Positions 1-8,423 are shown, counted from the first letter of the stretch. The stretch: DNA of 64,000 nucleotides from Lentisphaerae bacterium GWF2_49_21 (GCA_001804805.1 MHBH01000062.1:1-64000), one strand, 5' to 3'. Notes: generated by a model not told the origin, from the letters alone. Made by a program: numbers and translations.

Positions 1-112
1 CATTCCGTGTTGGATATTGGACATTCAATTATTTTATATTTTGTGTGTTTACCCACTCAAAATGAAAACGAACCAGAAATGTTTATTAATATTGATACGG
101 TAAAAACCGCGA

Positions 113-1438
113 GTGCCCATGAATTCAACAAAAATAATATCAAAAGACGGTCTTCAGACGAGCATACTGGTGGTCGATGATGAATATGGAACAAGAATGC
201 TTCTGGATGTTTTTCTTTCAAAGGAGTTCAATGTCAGCATGGCCTCTTCCGGCAATGAAGCCATAAGCATGCTTGAGAAGGAAAAATTTGATATTGTCCT
301 GTCCGATGTGAATATGCCGGAAATGTCGGGCAAGGAATTTTTCGGGGTGTGCAGGAAGAAGTATCCGGAAATGCAGTTCATACTCATGACGGGAAAGCCT
401 GCATTTGCCGATGCTATCAATGCTGTCAAGGATGGTGCATTCTATTATCTGCTTAAGCCGCTCGATCTGAAATTGCTGAATTCCCTGATCCTGAAGGCCG
501 TGAAGGAAAAGGAAAGCGGTTCCAGGCCGGAAAGCCACGACGCAGGCATAATAAAAAATCTTGGCGCGCAATACAGGATTGTGCGATCTCTCGGTTCCGG
601 AGTTTCAGGAGTAGTGCTTCTTGTCGAGAGCAAGGGGGAGCTATATGCGATGAAACTGCTGCGTTGCTGCAATGAGGACGATAATTATTTGAATAAGATG
701 GAAAGGTTCACGCGTGAAGCCGAAATACTCATGAGGATAAAAAATGAACATGTTGTCAGGATCATCGAGCACAACCTGAGTAAAACAGATGAAAATCCAT
801 ATATAATCATGGAATATGTAAAGGGCATGTCCCTGTCTGAATGCATCAGGGAGAACAAGTTGGACATCCATCAGAAAATTTCCATAATCCTGCAGATCGC
901 GGAGACGCTAGACTGCGTGCATGGCCAAGGTGTGCTCCACAGGGACATCAAACCCGACAATATTCTCGTAACCGACGATCTTTTTGTGAAGATGACAGAT
1001 TTTGGAATCTGTTATGTTCCGGAGTCGTCGCTCACGATGACGGAGCAGGTGCTGGGCTCTCCGGCATACATGGCTCCGGAAAGTTTTGAAGCAGGCAGAA
1101 AGCCGGATTTGAAATCCGACATATTTTCCTTAGGCGTTCTCAGCTATGAGCTGTTTACAGGAATAAGACCTTTTGAAGAGGATACTATTTATCGGGTCGT
1201 GAATGCGCTCAGGACCAGAAAACCTGTTTCCCCGGTTAAATTGAATCCTGAAATTCCCATGTGGATGGAGGATGTCATGGCGAAAATGCTTGACAAGCAT
1301 CCCGACAGGCGCTTTGGAAGCTGCGGTGAAATATCGAAAGCCATAACCCATTACCTCTCCGGTGGCGGGAAAGAAAAAATGAGCTTCACCACAAGAATAT
1401 TCAGAAGCATGATTCCCTGCGATACCGTATGGAGCTGA
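113..1438 (+). CDS. Response regulator receiver-Ser/Thr protein kinase fusion
   Basis: Single-chain signalling protein joining a two-component receiver to a eukaryotic-like Ser/Thr kinase, predicted cytoplasmic because no membrane segment is seen. The receiver (about residues 17-130) has the acidic pair D22/D23, phosphoacceptor D65, T93 and K115. The kinase (about 153-430) has a glycine-rich GSGVSG loop, K181, E204, catalytic loop HRDIKPDN at 276-283, DFG at 296-298 and APE at 321-323, so both halves look active. The start is GTG at 113; ATG at 119 is equally possible. Phosphorylation of the receiver presumably gates the kinase, which is inference. Its substrate is unknown; the next downstream unit has a tandem-repeat promoter. 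Confidence 0.93.
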   Translation: MPMNSTKIISKDGLQTSILVVDDEYGTRMLLDVFLSKEFNVSMASSGNEAISMLEKEKFDIVLSDVNMPEMSGKEFFGVCRKKYPEMQFILMTGKPAFADAINAVKDGAFYYLLKPLDLKLLNSLILKAVKEKESGSRPESHDAGIIKNLGAQYRIVRSLGSGVSGVVLLVESKGELYAMKLLRCCNEDDNYLNKMERFTREAEILMRIKNEHVVRIIEHNLSKTDENPYIIMEYVKGMSLSECIRENKLDIHQKISIILQIAETLDCVHGQGVLHRDIKPDNILVTDDLFVKMTDFGICYVPESSLTMTEQVLGSPAYMAPESFEAGRKPDLKSDIFSLGVLSYELFTGIRPFEEDTIYRVVNALRTRKPVSPVKLNPEIPMWMEDVMAKMLDKHPDRRFGSCGEISKAITHYLSGGGKEKMSFTTRIFRSMIPCDTVWS

Positions 1439-1501
1439 CATTGGCTCAGACCCCTTATGAACTCTCCTGTTATTGTGTTTTATAAGTCTCCCTTGATCGC
1501 A

Positions 1502-1569
1502 GTAGGGATTCACCCCATATCGAAGTAGGTATCCACCCCATGGCGAATTGTCTAACAGGATACTATGGT
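1502..1569 (+). promoter_or_regulatory. Tandem 23-bp-period repeat promoter, copy A
   Basis: Two direct repeats, GTAGGGATTCACCCCAT (1502-1518) and GTAGGTATCCACCCCAT (1525-1541), lie 23 bp apart. A TATGGT box at 1564-1569 follows 22 bp after the second repeat. The same architecture recurs at 6822 and 9511. It precedes the lipoprotein gene at 1703. The layout suggests an activator bound to two helical-phase sites next to the -35 region; the regulator is unknown. Confidence 0.75.
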
Positions 1570-1702
1570 GTTTTAGTGATTGAATATACCAAATGACAAT
1601 TTCTAAAACATAAGGTGAAAGGAGGCGCAACACCAGCTGGTGGAAGGCATTGCTCAAACAGATAATCAATTAACAAAAAACACACACGAAAAGGAAATAA
1701 AC

Positions 1703-2107
1703 ATGAAAACTCTAATCGCAATTTGCATGATGATGACTTTGATCACGGCGTCAGGATGCTGGAGCTCGACGAGCAGCCAGGGAGGAATCGTTGCCGCGGA
1801 CGAAACATTCAGCATTACTGTCCCGTCGTCCAGCACAATCAAACAGGGTGAGGTAGCAACCGTTGCCGTTACTCTGAACAGGGGCGCCGCTTTCAAGCAG
1901 GATGTGCAGGTGGACATCAAGGCGGATGGCATCAGCGTAACGCCAAAATACATTATGGTCAAGGCGAGCGAGAAGCCTGAAGCGAAAGTCCAGATTTCAG
2001 TGGCAAAGGATGCCGCTCTTGGTGATTATATTGTCAATGTCAAAGCAACGCCGGCAACCGGCAAGTCAGCTTCTACAGCATGCACGGTCAAGGTCGTTTC
2101 TCCATAA
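1703..2107 (+). CDS. Small lipoprotein with one Ig-like domain
   Basis: Predicted lipoprotein of 134 residues. The N-terminus is a signal sequence ending in a lipobox (TASGC, cysteine 19). The rest is a beta-rich region with alternating hydrophobic strands resembling bacterial Ig-like or CARDB-type domains. I chose ATG 1703 because AAGGAAATAA precedes it at good spacing and it starts directly at the signal peptide; an upstream in-frame ATG at 1640 would add 21 unhelpful residues. It sits behind the tandem-repeat promoter at 1502 and is followed by a strong hairpin at 2129, so it is probably monocistronic. The exact function is unknown; a structural or stress role in the envelope is inferred from the regulon. 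Confidence 0.8.
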   Translation: MKTLIAICMMMTLITASGCWSSTSSQGGIVAADETFSITVPSSSTIKQGEVATVAVTLNRGAAFKQDVQVDIKADGISVTPKYIMVKASEKPEAKVQISVAKDAALGDYIVNVKATPATGKSASTACTVKVVSP

Positions 2108-2128
2108 GGTACGGTCAATATATTAGAA

Positions 2129-2160
2129 ACATCGCCGGCCGCGCAAGCGGCCGGCGATGT
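2129..2160 (+). terminator. Strong GC-rich hairpin after lipoprotein gene
   Basis: A perfect 14-bp stem (2129-2142 paired with 2147-2160) is capped by a GCAA (GNRA-type) tetraloop. The following T tract is weak (CCGTTTCC). It likely terminates or stabilises the transcript of the lipoprotein gene and separates it from the CBM48 gene. Confidence 0.7.
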
Positions 2161-2196
2161 CCGTTTCCTAGCTTAATTCGAAAAGGATAGTGCAGG

Positions 2197-2697
2197 ATGA
2201 AGCTATTGCCAGTGGGCACACAAAGAAGAGTGAGGTTCAAGCTGTTGGCAAAACCGGGAAGCCAGGTATTTGTCGCTGGAACGTTCAACAACTGGAATCC
2301 GACGGCGAATCCAATGAAGGATAATCCGGAAAGCGGACATTACAAAGCAGTTCTGCGTGTTCCGCCAGGGGCACATGAATACAAGTTCATTGTCAATGGC
2401 GTTTGGAGCGTGGATCCGAAATGCGCGGCCCGAATTCCGAATGCCTACGGATCCCAGAACAATGTGCTTCATGTAAAAAAAACGACCTGTTGGGATGAAG
2501 CACGGGAGTCTGGGCTGCGCCCCGCAGGTCACCTGCCATTTCGAAAACAAGCGGACAGGATCTTGAAAGACATTCCTCTGGAACTACAGGGAAAATCCAT
2601 CTGGGTGGATTACCTCCGGCGTGATCGGATTACCGTCGCCGGGCTTGGACTCGCAGTCTTGCTTCTTCTCATGCTGGTAGTAACGGGTCGGGTATAG
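2197..2697 (+). CDS. Membrane-anchored CBM48 (AMPK-type glycogen-binding) protein
   Basis: A 166-residue protein with a CBM48/AMPK-beta-like domain at about residues 8-92, recognisable from the FVAGTFNNWNP and HEYKFIVNGVW motifs that form the glucan-binding surface in the family. A linker leads to a single C-terminal transmembrane helix (about 146-164). There is no catalytic domain. Just before the helix is a stretch (KSIWVDYLRRDRIT) that closely resembles the N-terminus of the transaldolase encoded 600 bp downstream (QSIWLDYIRRDLIT). It may tether polysaccharide or an enzyme to the membrane. An ATG at 2197 with AAAGGATAG upstream supports the start. Confidence 0.85.
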   Translation: MKLLPVGTQRRVRFKLLAKPGSQVFVAGTFNNWNPTANPMKDNPESGHYKAVLRVPPGAHEYKFIVNGVWSVDPKCAARIPNAYGSQNNVLHVKKTTCWDEARESGLRPAGHLPFRKQADRILKDIPLELQGKSIWVDYLRRDRITVAGLGLAVLLLLMLVVTGRV

Positions 2698-2750
2698 AAG
2701 CTACTGAAATATTGCAGGAAGTCACAATGATATTAAACAGGAGAATTACT

Positions 2751-2891
2751 ATGACTTTATGCCCAATGGCACTGATGGCCGGCTGCAAGAAGTGTCCGAT
2801 ATTCGCAGTTTGCCCGCTGAAGAGCGTTATAGGAGACTACAAGAAGCCGGAAAAGGAAAAGGACAAGGACCGCACGAAGCAGGAGAAATAG
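2751..2891 (+). CDS. 46-residue cysteine-rich small protein
   Basis: Small open frame with a clear ribosome site (AGGAG ending 8 bp before ATG 2751). The protein has four cysteines in its first half (C4, C12, C15, C21, with C12-x2-C15) and a strongly charged Lys/Glu/Asp tail after residue 31. The spacing suits a small metal-binding or redox knuckle. I do not recognise a family. It lies between the CBM48 and CsbD genes on the same strand, so it may belong to the same stress-related transcript. Confidence 0.6.
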   Translation: MTLCPMALMAGCKKCPIFAVCPLKSVIGDYKKPEKEKDKDRTKQEK

Positions 2892-2987
2892 CAGGACAGG
2901 GTGGCAGCCTTATATAATAGAAGAAGAGAGGTAACGGAGTCGCCAGGTCATTCTACTCAGGAATATTGCCAAACAAAGGAGGATATC

Positions 2988-3221
2988 ATGAAAGGGTCAG
3001 TAAAGGTAGTGAAAGGGCGCATTGAGGAAGCGGTAGGAGCGCTGACCGACAACGACAAGCTTCGCAGCAAGGGCAAGTTGGATCAGAACGTGGGCCGCGT
3101 CATTCAAGATGGAGAAAAAAACATACGTCAAGCCAAAAAGTACGCTCGGGCAATTATAGGCAGGGCGGAGAATAACGCACAAGAGGCTCTCGACAAAGTC
3201 AAGGGTCAGGCCGCATCATGA
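2988..3221 (+). CDS. CsbD-family stress protein
   Basis: A 77-residue hydrophilic helical protein of the CsbD family (PF05532): the KGRIEEAVGALT start and the DKLRSKGKLDQ segment are typical. In Bacillus, csbD is a sigma-B general stress gene; the biochemical role is unknown. ATG 2988 is chosen because the optimal AAAGGAGG lies 7 bp upstream. The stop codon overlaps the start of the transaldolase gene (TCATGA), so the two are translationally coupled. Confidence 0.88.
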   Translation: MKGSVKVVKGRIEEAVGALTDNDKLRSKGKLDQNVGRVIQDGEKNIRQAKKYARAIIGRAENNAQEALDKVKGQAAS

Positions 3222-4366
3222 AAGACAATTCTCTGAAACAACTGGAGAAACTTGGGCAGTCGATCTGGCTGGACTACATCCGGCGAGATCTGATCACCAG
3301 CGGAAGGCTCCGGAGCCTGATCGAGAACGATGGATTGCGGGGGATGACCTCGAATCCATCCATCTTTGAGAAGGCTATTTTGGAAAGCCGCGATTACGAT
3401 GTAGATATTCAGACCATGGTCCAAGAGGGGAAAGGCGCCAAGGAAATCTATGAATCCCTCAGCCAGCATGATGTGCAAGACGCCGCCGCCGAATTTCGAC
3501 TGCTTTATGAGAGTACCGGGGCCAGGGACGGCTATGTCAGCTTGGAAGTCAATCCCCATCTGGCTCATAACACCAATGGTACGATAGATGAAGCCCGCCG
3601 GTTGTGGAATGCGCTGGACCGGCAGAATGTCCTCATAAAGATTCCGGCCACGTTCGAAGGGCTGCCTGCCATCCAGCAGCTCATAAGCGAAGGAATCAGC
3701 ATCAACGTGACGTTGCTTTTCGGTTTGTTGCGGTATCGGCAGGTGGCGGATGTGTTCATTGCCGGCCTTGAAGAGAGAGCAGCTAAAGGAAAGCCCTTGA
3801 AGCAGGTGGCTTCGGTAGCCAGCTTCTTTGTAAGCCGTATTGATACCTTGGTGGATCCTCTGCTGGATGAACTTGTTGTGCAAGGCGGCAACAAGGAGGA
3901 TGTTGCCAGGCAAATGTCTGGACAAGTTGCCATCGCAAGCGCCAAGATGGCATTTCAAATCTACAGGGAAATATTCGACAGTGAACGGTTTAAGAAGCTG
4001 GCCGTCAATGGCGCCCTTGCACAGCGGCTGCTATGGGCCAGTACCGGCACAAAGAATCCGGACTACAGCGACATCAAATACATTGAAGCTTTGATCGGGC
4101 CGGACACGGTCAACACGGTTACGGTTGAAACTTTGGACGCCTATCGCGACCACGGCGATCCTAAGGCCCTCCTGGAAAAAGATGCCGAACGAGCTGGCTG
4201 GATTCTGGAGCAGCTGCCGGAACTGGGCATCAGCATCGACAAAGTGACTCAGCAGCTTGAGGACGAAGGAGTCGATAAATTCATTAGATCTTTTGACAAG
4301 CTGACAGCGACATTGGTGTTAATGTCATCACGGCATAAGACGGAGAATCTATTGACGGTTCCCTAA
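3218..4366 (+). CDS. tal: Transaldolase
   Basis: A 382-residue transaldolase of the longer TalA/Tal type, which transfers a dihydroxyacetone unit between sugar phosphates in the non-oxidative pentose phosphate pathway, in the cytoplasm. The Schiff-base lysine is K141 in the NVLIKIPAT motif; the TSNPSIF motif (residues 44-50) and the SFFVSRIDTLVD segment are also typical. Length is normal and the frame intact. It overlaps the CsbD gene by 4 bp, which ties it to the stress block; transaldolases are often induced with general stress genes. A perfect hairpin follows at 4370. Confidence 0.95.
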   Translation: MKDNSLKQLEKLGQSIWLDYIRRDLITSGRLRSLIENDGLRGMTSNPSIFEKAILESRDYDVDIQTMVQEGKGAKEIYESLSQHDVQDAAAEFRLLYESTGARDGYVSLEVNPHLAHNTNGTIDEARRLWNALDRQNVLIKIPATFEGLPAIQQLISEGISINVTLLFGLLRYRQVADVFIAGLEERAAKGKPLKQVASVASFFVSRIDTLVDPLLDELVVQGGNKEDVARQMSGQVAIASAKMAFQIYREIFDSERFKKLAVNGALAQRLLWASTGTKNPDYSDIKYIEALIGPDTVNTVTVETLDAYRDHGDPKALLEKDAERAGWILEQLPELGISIDKVTQQLEDEGVDKFIRSFDKLTATLVLMSSRHKTENLLTVP

Positions 4367-4369
4367 CTT

Positions 4370-4396
4370 GGATTATTCACGCACCGTGAATAATCC
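4370..4396 (+). terminator. Perfect 12-bp hairpin after tal
   Basis: GGATTATTCACG (4370-4381) and its exact reverse complement (4385-4396) flank a 3-base CAC loop, starting four bases after the tal stop. No long T tract follows, so it may act as a processing or 3' stabilising element rather than a strict intrinsic terminator. Confidence 0.65.
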
Positions 4397-4438
4397 ACCG
4401 CTTATTTATTGGAACGTAACATTCGCAGGACATGGAAG

Positions 4439-5596
4439 ATGAAGGACAAACCGGTAATATTGGTCGTCGATAACGAGCCTCCAATCATTAAACTTCTCGA
4501 AGCAAATCTTGCTCCGCATGGCTACGACATTGTTACTGCGGCAAGCGGGGAAGAAGCACTCGGGAAGCTTTCTGATGGACGCATCGATCTGATTCTGCTG
4601 GACGTAATGATGTCAGGCATTGATGGTTTTGAAGTTGTCCGGAGGATCAGGCAGGATGACATGCATCGGCTGATTCCAATCATATTGGTTACCTCATTAC
4701 GGGAAACGGAATACCGGGTAAAGGGAATCGAAGCCGGGTGTGATGATTTTATTTCAAAACCTTTTGACAGGATAGAGCTTTTGGCCCGGGTCCGGTCCCT
4801 GCTGAAGGTCAAGGCCTATAACGACCTGATGAGTAATTACCGGAAAGAACTGGAGTCAGAGGTAGGCAGGAGGACAGAGGAATTGAAGCGTGCCTTTGAG
4901 AGGATAAAAGCAGCTTCGCTCGAGACGATTTACCGGCTGTCCATAGCCTCTGAGTATAAGGACAGGGATACGGGCGCACATATCAAGCGCATGAGCCATT
5001 ATTCCGCCGCCGTTGCCCGTCGCATGGGCTTGGGCGAAAGTGCTGTTGAAACCATTCTTTACGCAGCGCCCATGCATGATGTGGGCAAGATAGGGATACC
5101 CGACAAAATACTGATGAAACCAACCAAGCTTGATCCTGAAGAGTGGGAGATCATGAAGCAGCATACGGTCATTGGCGCCAAAATCCTCAATGGTTCGGAC
5201 GCCGAATTCATCAGGCTGGGAGAAACTATAGCCATGTGTCATCACGAGAAATGGGATGGAAGCGGTTATCCAAATAGTTTAAAGGGTGTGGAGATACCAA
5301 TTGCAGGGCGAATTACGGCAATCGCCGATGTATTCGATGCCCTGACCTCCAAACGACCTTACAAGGAAGCATTTTCCTTGGAGAAGTCTCTGGCCATTGT
5401 CAAGGAAGGTAGAGGAAGCCACTTTGATCCTGATGTGGTGGATGCTTTCTTCGCCATCCAGGACGAGATACATGCAATTAAGAAGCAATATGATTATGAA
5501 AGTCAACAGGCTTCTGACATGAAAGCAAACAAGATGAAAGCAACTGATAAACAGTATGTGCCAAAAGGATTTAATCATGCGAACCACCCCAAGTAA
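4439..5596 (+). CDS. Response regulator with HD-GYP phosphodiesterase output
   Basis: Receiver plus HD-GYP protein of 385 residues, predicted to hydrolyse cyclic di-GMP in a phosphorylation-dependent way. The receiver (about 5-122) has phosphoacceptor D55 and K107. A short coiled coil (about 130-160) leads into the HD-GYP domain (about 162-355) with HDVGKIGIPDKIL (H213, D214) and HHEKWDGSGYP (268-278). ATG 4439 is preceded by AGGA at a spacing of 8 bp; an upstream TTG at 4409 is less likely. The 3' end overlaps the start of the permease gene. No diguanylate cyclase is visible in the window. Confidence 0.93.
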   Translation: MKDKPVILVVDNEPPIIKLLEANLAPHGYDIVTAASGEEALGKLSDGRIDLILLDVMMSGIDGFEVVRRIRQDDMHRLIPIILVTSLRETEYRVKGIEAGCDDFISKPFDRIELLARVRSLLKVKAYNDLMSNYRKELESEVGRRTEELKRAFERIKAASLETIYRLSIASEYKDRDTGAHIKRMSHYSAAVARRMGLGESAVETILYAAPMHDVGKIGIPDKILMKPTKLDPEEWEIMKQHTVIGAKILNGSDAEFIRLGETIAMCHHEKWDGSGYPNSLKGVEIPIAGRITAIADVFDALTSKRPYKEAFSLEKSLAIVKEGRGSHFDPDVVDAFFAIQDEIHAIKKQYDYESQQASDMKANKMKATDKQYVPKGFNHANHPK

Positions 5597-6737
5597 AGCC
5601 GAGACTGAACCGGCGTCCTTGAATCCGGCAGACACAAAGCATCCTAATATCCCATCCGCATCGATTTCAGACAGGTTCGCGAAGCTTCATACTGATCTTC
5701 CGCGTGCCGCACCCCACCTGGTGATGGTGGCGAGTATAGTTGTCATCATCGCGGGAATGCGCGCGGCCAGTTCTGTGCTGGTAGTCTTCCTGCTGGCGGC
5801 GTTCTTTGCGACCATCTGCACAATTCCGCTGACCTGGCTCCAGCGCAGGGCTGTTCCCAGCAAACTGTCAGTTGGCCTGACCGCTGGCGGTATTCTTGCG
5901 TTCGGATCCCTTCTGGTAGTGCTGGTGGCCTTGTCTGTGAACAGCTTCCTCGGAGATCTGCCGAAGTACCAGGAGAGTCTGAGTGCTTTGACCGCATCCT
6001 TGATTGTCTGGTTGAACGCTCACGGGGTCCATGTGTCGGGAGAAGCGCTGCGCCAGAATTTCGACCTGGGGAACGTTATGGGTTTCGTGGGTATGATGCT
6101 CGCAGGTTTGAGCAGCGTGATCGCTGGAGGGTTTCTTGTTTTGATCACTATCGTCTTCATCCTGTTGGAGGTGTCAGGTTTCCCCAGGAAGCTTCGGACG
6201 GCTTTGGACGATCCCGAGAAATCGCTGGCAGGTCTGCGGGAGTTTGGCGCCGCAGCCCGTCGGTATCTGCTCATCAAGACACTGATGGGAGTAGCCGTCG
6301 GTGTGACGATCGGCATCTGGCTGTGGATCCTCGGTGTCAAGTACGCTTTCCTCTGGGGATTCATCGCATTCCTATTCAACTTCGTTCCCTACATCGGTTG
6401 CTACATTGCAGCCATACCGGCATTGCTGTTGGCTCTCGTGGATCAAGGAGCGGTACCGGCAATCCTCGCGCTTCTTGGGTATCTCACCATAAATACGGTT
6501 CTCGGTTACCTTGTGGAACCCCGGCTGATGGGTGCCCAGCTTGGCCTATCCCCCCTCGTAGTATTGGCCTCCCTGCTGATCTGGGGCTGGGTCCTGGGGC
6601 CGGCGGGGATGATTCTCTCCGTCCCTCTAACTGTCCTACTGAGGATTGCCTTGGAAGCGAAAGATGAAACCCGTTGGATTGCCCTCCTGCTTGGGCCGGA
6701 GCCGCCCAAGAGAAAGGTTTGCGTCACTGTGCCATGA
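5577..6737 (+). CDS. AI-2E family transporter (PerM/YhhT-like)
   Basis: A polytopic inner-membrane protein of 386 residues of the AI-2E transporter family (PF01594), with pairs of hydrophobic segments near residues 45-95, a periplasmic stretch, then helices through about 350, including the characteristic FIAFLFNFVPYIG motif. Family members export varied small molecules or ions; the substrate here cannot be read from sequence. ATG 5577 is supported by AAAGGA 8 bp upstream and lies inside the HD-GYP gene, so expression is probably coupled. The N-terminal 40 residues are a hydrophilic cytoplasmic extension. Confidence 0.88.
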   Translation: MRTTPSKAETEPASLNPADTKHPNIPSASISDRFAKLHTDLPRAAPHLVMVASIVVIIAGMRAASSVLVVFLLAAFFATICTIPLTWLQRRAVPSKLSVGLTAGGILAFGSLLVVLVALSVNSFLGDLPKYQESLSALTASLIVWLNAHGVHVSGEALRQNFDLGNVMGFVGMMLAGLSSVIAGGFLVLITIVFILLEVSGFPRKLRTALDDPEKSLAGLREFGAAARRYLLIKTLMGVAVGVTIGIWLWILGVKYAFLWGFIAFLFNFVPYIGCYIAAIPALLLALVDQGAVPAILALLGYLTINTVLGYLVEPRLMGAQLGLSPLVVLASLLIWGWVLGPAGMILSVPLTVLLRIALEAKDETRWIALLLGPEPPKRKVCVTVP

Positions 6738-6821
6738 AATGTTACAGGCATGATGATAGCTGCCTGGCTTGAATGATTTTGCCGTGTCGCAGGCGCAAGC
6801 CCGGTTTTCCTTATATCCCCG

Positions 6822-6889
6822 GTAGGGTTTCACCCCATGGATAAGTAGGGCTTTACCCCATAGCAAGAGAGATGGACAGGGCCTATTGT
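6822..6889 (+). promoter_or_regulatory. Tandem 23-bp-period repeat promoter, copy B
   Basis: Direct repeats GTAGGGTTTCACCCCAT (6822-6838) and GTAGGGCTTTACCCCAT (6845-6861) are exactly 23 bp apart. A TATTGT box at 6884-6889 lies 22 bp after the second repeat, the same geometry as copies A and C. It precedes the stress-type secreted protein gene at 6914 and probably drives the run to 8089. Confidence 0.75.
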
Positions 6890-6913
6890 AAGGGAAATGA
6901 ATAGAGGTGGAAA

Positions 6914-7522
6914 ATGAAGCTTTATCTTGCTGTGCTCGTGTTCGCATTGCTGCCTGTTGCACTTTTTTCACGTGACATAGCAACCTTGTCGGGGACGATT
7001 TACAAGGACGTCAAGATTTGCGAATCCAATCCGATAGAACTGATAATATCCTTCCAGGATCAGGACAATCCTGAACTGACGATTATGAAATCCATCCCAT
7101 TCACCGATCTTCCATATGAAATCAGGAAAGAATTCAAATATGATCCACTGAAGGCGGAAGTATTCGAGAAAGCCATCAAGGAAGCGATGAAGCAGAAAGC
7201 CGAGGATATAAAAGAGCAGAAAGCCGAGGACAAAATGGAGAAGGAAGCAAAAGAAGCATCACCTGGGATGCTTGATAATCAGGCAGGTGCCGCAGTCAAT
7301 AAGGACCCAGTTGTAAGCAAGACCGCGCCTGGAGAAAAAAATTACACGGAAGAAGTTAAGAAAATAAAAGAAGAGGCTTCGGCAGTGGGCATAGCTCCTG
7401 GAGAGAAAAATGATGCAGCAGAAGTCAATAAAATGAGGGAAGAGGCTGCGGCAAAAGGTATCGCTCCTGGAGAAAAGAATGGGCCGGAAGAAGCCAATAA
7501 GATGAGGGATGAGGTAAAATAG
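6914..7522 (+). CDS. Secreted protein with C-terminal APGEKN repeats
   Basis: A 202-residue exported protein. It begins with a cleavable signal peptide (about residues 1-19), followed by a compact domain to about 65, a highly charged Lys/Glu helix (75-120), and three imperfect repeats of about 23 residues, each opening with APGEKN. The low-complexity charged tail suggests an extended or disordered periplasmic segment. I do not recognise the N-terminal domain. It is the first gene after the tandem-repeat promoter at 6822 and precedes a LEA-like lipoprotein and a DUF3309 protein, consistent with an envelope-stress role by context only. Confidence 0.75.
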   Translation: MKLYLAVLVFALLPVALFSRDIATLSGTIYKDVKICESNPIELIISFQDQDNPELTIMKSIPFTDLPYEIRKEFKYDPLKAEVFEKAIKEAMKQKAEDIKEQKAEDKMEKEAKEASPGMLDNQAGAAVNKDPVVSKTAPGEKNYTEEVKKIKEEASAVGIAPGEKNDAAEVNKMREEAAAKGIAPGEKNGPEEANKMRDEVK

Positions 7523-7545
7523 GAATAAAAAAAAGGAGAGTACTT

Positions 7546-7860
7546 ATGAGAATCGACGTAGTAAAAGTGCTGGGCGTTCTGGTGGTTGCTGGAGCCGTGT
7601 CTTTGGCCGGCTGTGGTGAGAAACCCGGAGTTGCAGAGAAAACAGGTACCGCAGTGGATAAAGCGGCTGAGAAGACCGGTGAGGCTGTGAAACAAGCAGC
7701 AACGGCGACAAAGGACGCTACAGTCAAGGCGGTCGATAAGACCGGTGAAGCCATGAAACAAGCGGGAACGGCAACAAAGGACGCTACCGTCAAAGCAGTC
7801 GAAAAGACTGGTGAAGCCCTGGAGAAAACGGGAGCCGCCGTCGAGAATTCCGTTAAGTAG
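7546..7860 (+). CDS. LEA-like repeat lipoprotein
   Basis: A 104-residue predicted lipoprotein. It has a signal peptide with lipobox LAGC (cysteine near residue 23). The mature part is almost entirely Ala/Lys/Thr/Glu-rich amphipathic helix built from tandem units such as KTGEAxKQAxTATKDATVKAV, repeated about every 22 residues. Such 11-mer based repeats are typical of late-embryogenesis-abundant or YtxH/apolipophorin-like desiccation proteins. AAAGGAGAG precedes ATG 7546. It lies 23 bp after the previous stop and is probably cotranscribed from the promoter at 6822. Confidence 0.78.
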   Translation: MRIDVVKVLGVLVVAGAVSLAGCGEKPGVAEKTGTAVDKAAEKTGEAVKQAATATKDATVKAVDKTGEAMKQAGTATKDATVKAVEKTGEALEKTGAAVENSVK

Positions 7861-7930
7861 GCACTCGCGGCCTGTAATTATAATATTTCTAAACGGCAAA
7901 CCTGATGCCGGAAGATTAAGGAGTAGCAAT

Positions 7931-8089
7931 ATGAATGTCGGAACGATTCTAGTGATTGTCTTGATTCTTATTCTCGTGGGAGCATTGCCCACCTGGCCAC
8001 ACAGCAAAAGCTGGGGTTACTTTCCGAGCGGCGGGCTTGGACTCGTTGTCGTGATTCTGCTCATACTGGTGCTTATGGGACGGATTTAG
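7931..8089 (+). CDS. DUF3309 family small membrane protein
   Basis: A 52-residue protein matching the DUF3309 pattern: an N-terminal hydrophobic helix, the invariant GALPTWPHSKSWGYFPSGG segment, a second hydrophobic helix and a terminal GRI. AAGGAG lies 11 bp before ATG 7931. The family is widespread in proteobacteria and others, with no known biochemical role, and is often found among stress genes, which fits this cluster. Confidence 0.88.
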   Translation: MNVGTILVIVLILILVGALPTWPHSKSWGYFPSGGLGLVVVILLILVLMGRI

Positions 8090-8171
8090 AGGTGCCGTTT
8101 CAACAGTAAGGAATGAAAGTTTGATAAGACAACAAGAAGAAACAATCGATTAATATTATCCGCAATAAGAA

Positions 8172-8201
8172 AAGCTGGTTCGGCGATCTGCCGAACAGCT
8201 T
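8172..8201 (+). terminator. Hairpin downstream of DUF3309 gene
   Basis: AAGCT-G-GTTCGGC (8172-8184) pairs with GCCGAAC-AGCTT (8190-8201) around a GATCT loop with one bulged G. There is a modest T-rich stretch downstream. It may end the transcript that starts at 6822 or lie in the leader of the small lipoprotein gene at 8289. Confidence 0.5.
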
Positions 8202-8288
8202 GGCCCCGGCGATGATTTTAATCAACTGGTGATTTTCAGAGGTTCTCTAGACGATTTAATTTAAGGTTTAAATAAAGGAGGATTGAAA

Positions 8289-8423
8289 ATGACAGGCAAT
8301 TCAAAAGTTCAAAACGGAATGAAGAACATGATCAGCAGGCTGGTGACATGGAGCCTCATGATTCTGGCTGTCCTTTCGGTATGCCTTCTTACTGGATGCC
8401 GCTTGTTCACTATAGGTGACTGA
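8289..8423 (+). CDS. Tiny lipoprotein, paralogue 1
   Basis: A 44-residue protein with a hydrophobic signal helix ending in a lipobox (LLTGC, C37) and only seven residues after the cysteine. An ideal AAAGGAGG precedes ATG 8289. Its second half is nearly identical to that of the protein at 9626 (shared LAVLSVCLLTGCRLFTI). The mature peptide would be about 8 residues, in the size range of entericidin-like peptides, though I see no direct family match. It lies just upstream of the DUF883 and YqjE-like genes. Confidence 0.68.
   Translation: MTGNSKVQNGMKNMISRLVTWSLMILAVLSVCLLTGCRLFTIGD

Noticed and set aside
1-112. TTGGATATTGGACATTC sequence at the left edge, with a similar string near 9411
   Set aside because: Only two weakly similar, short copies were found; not enough to call a repeat family.
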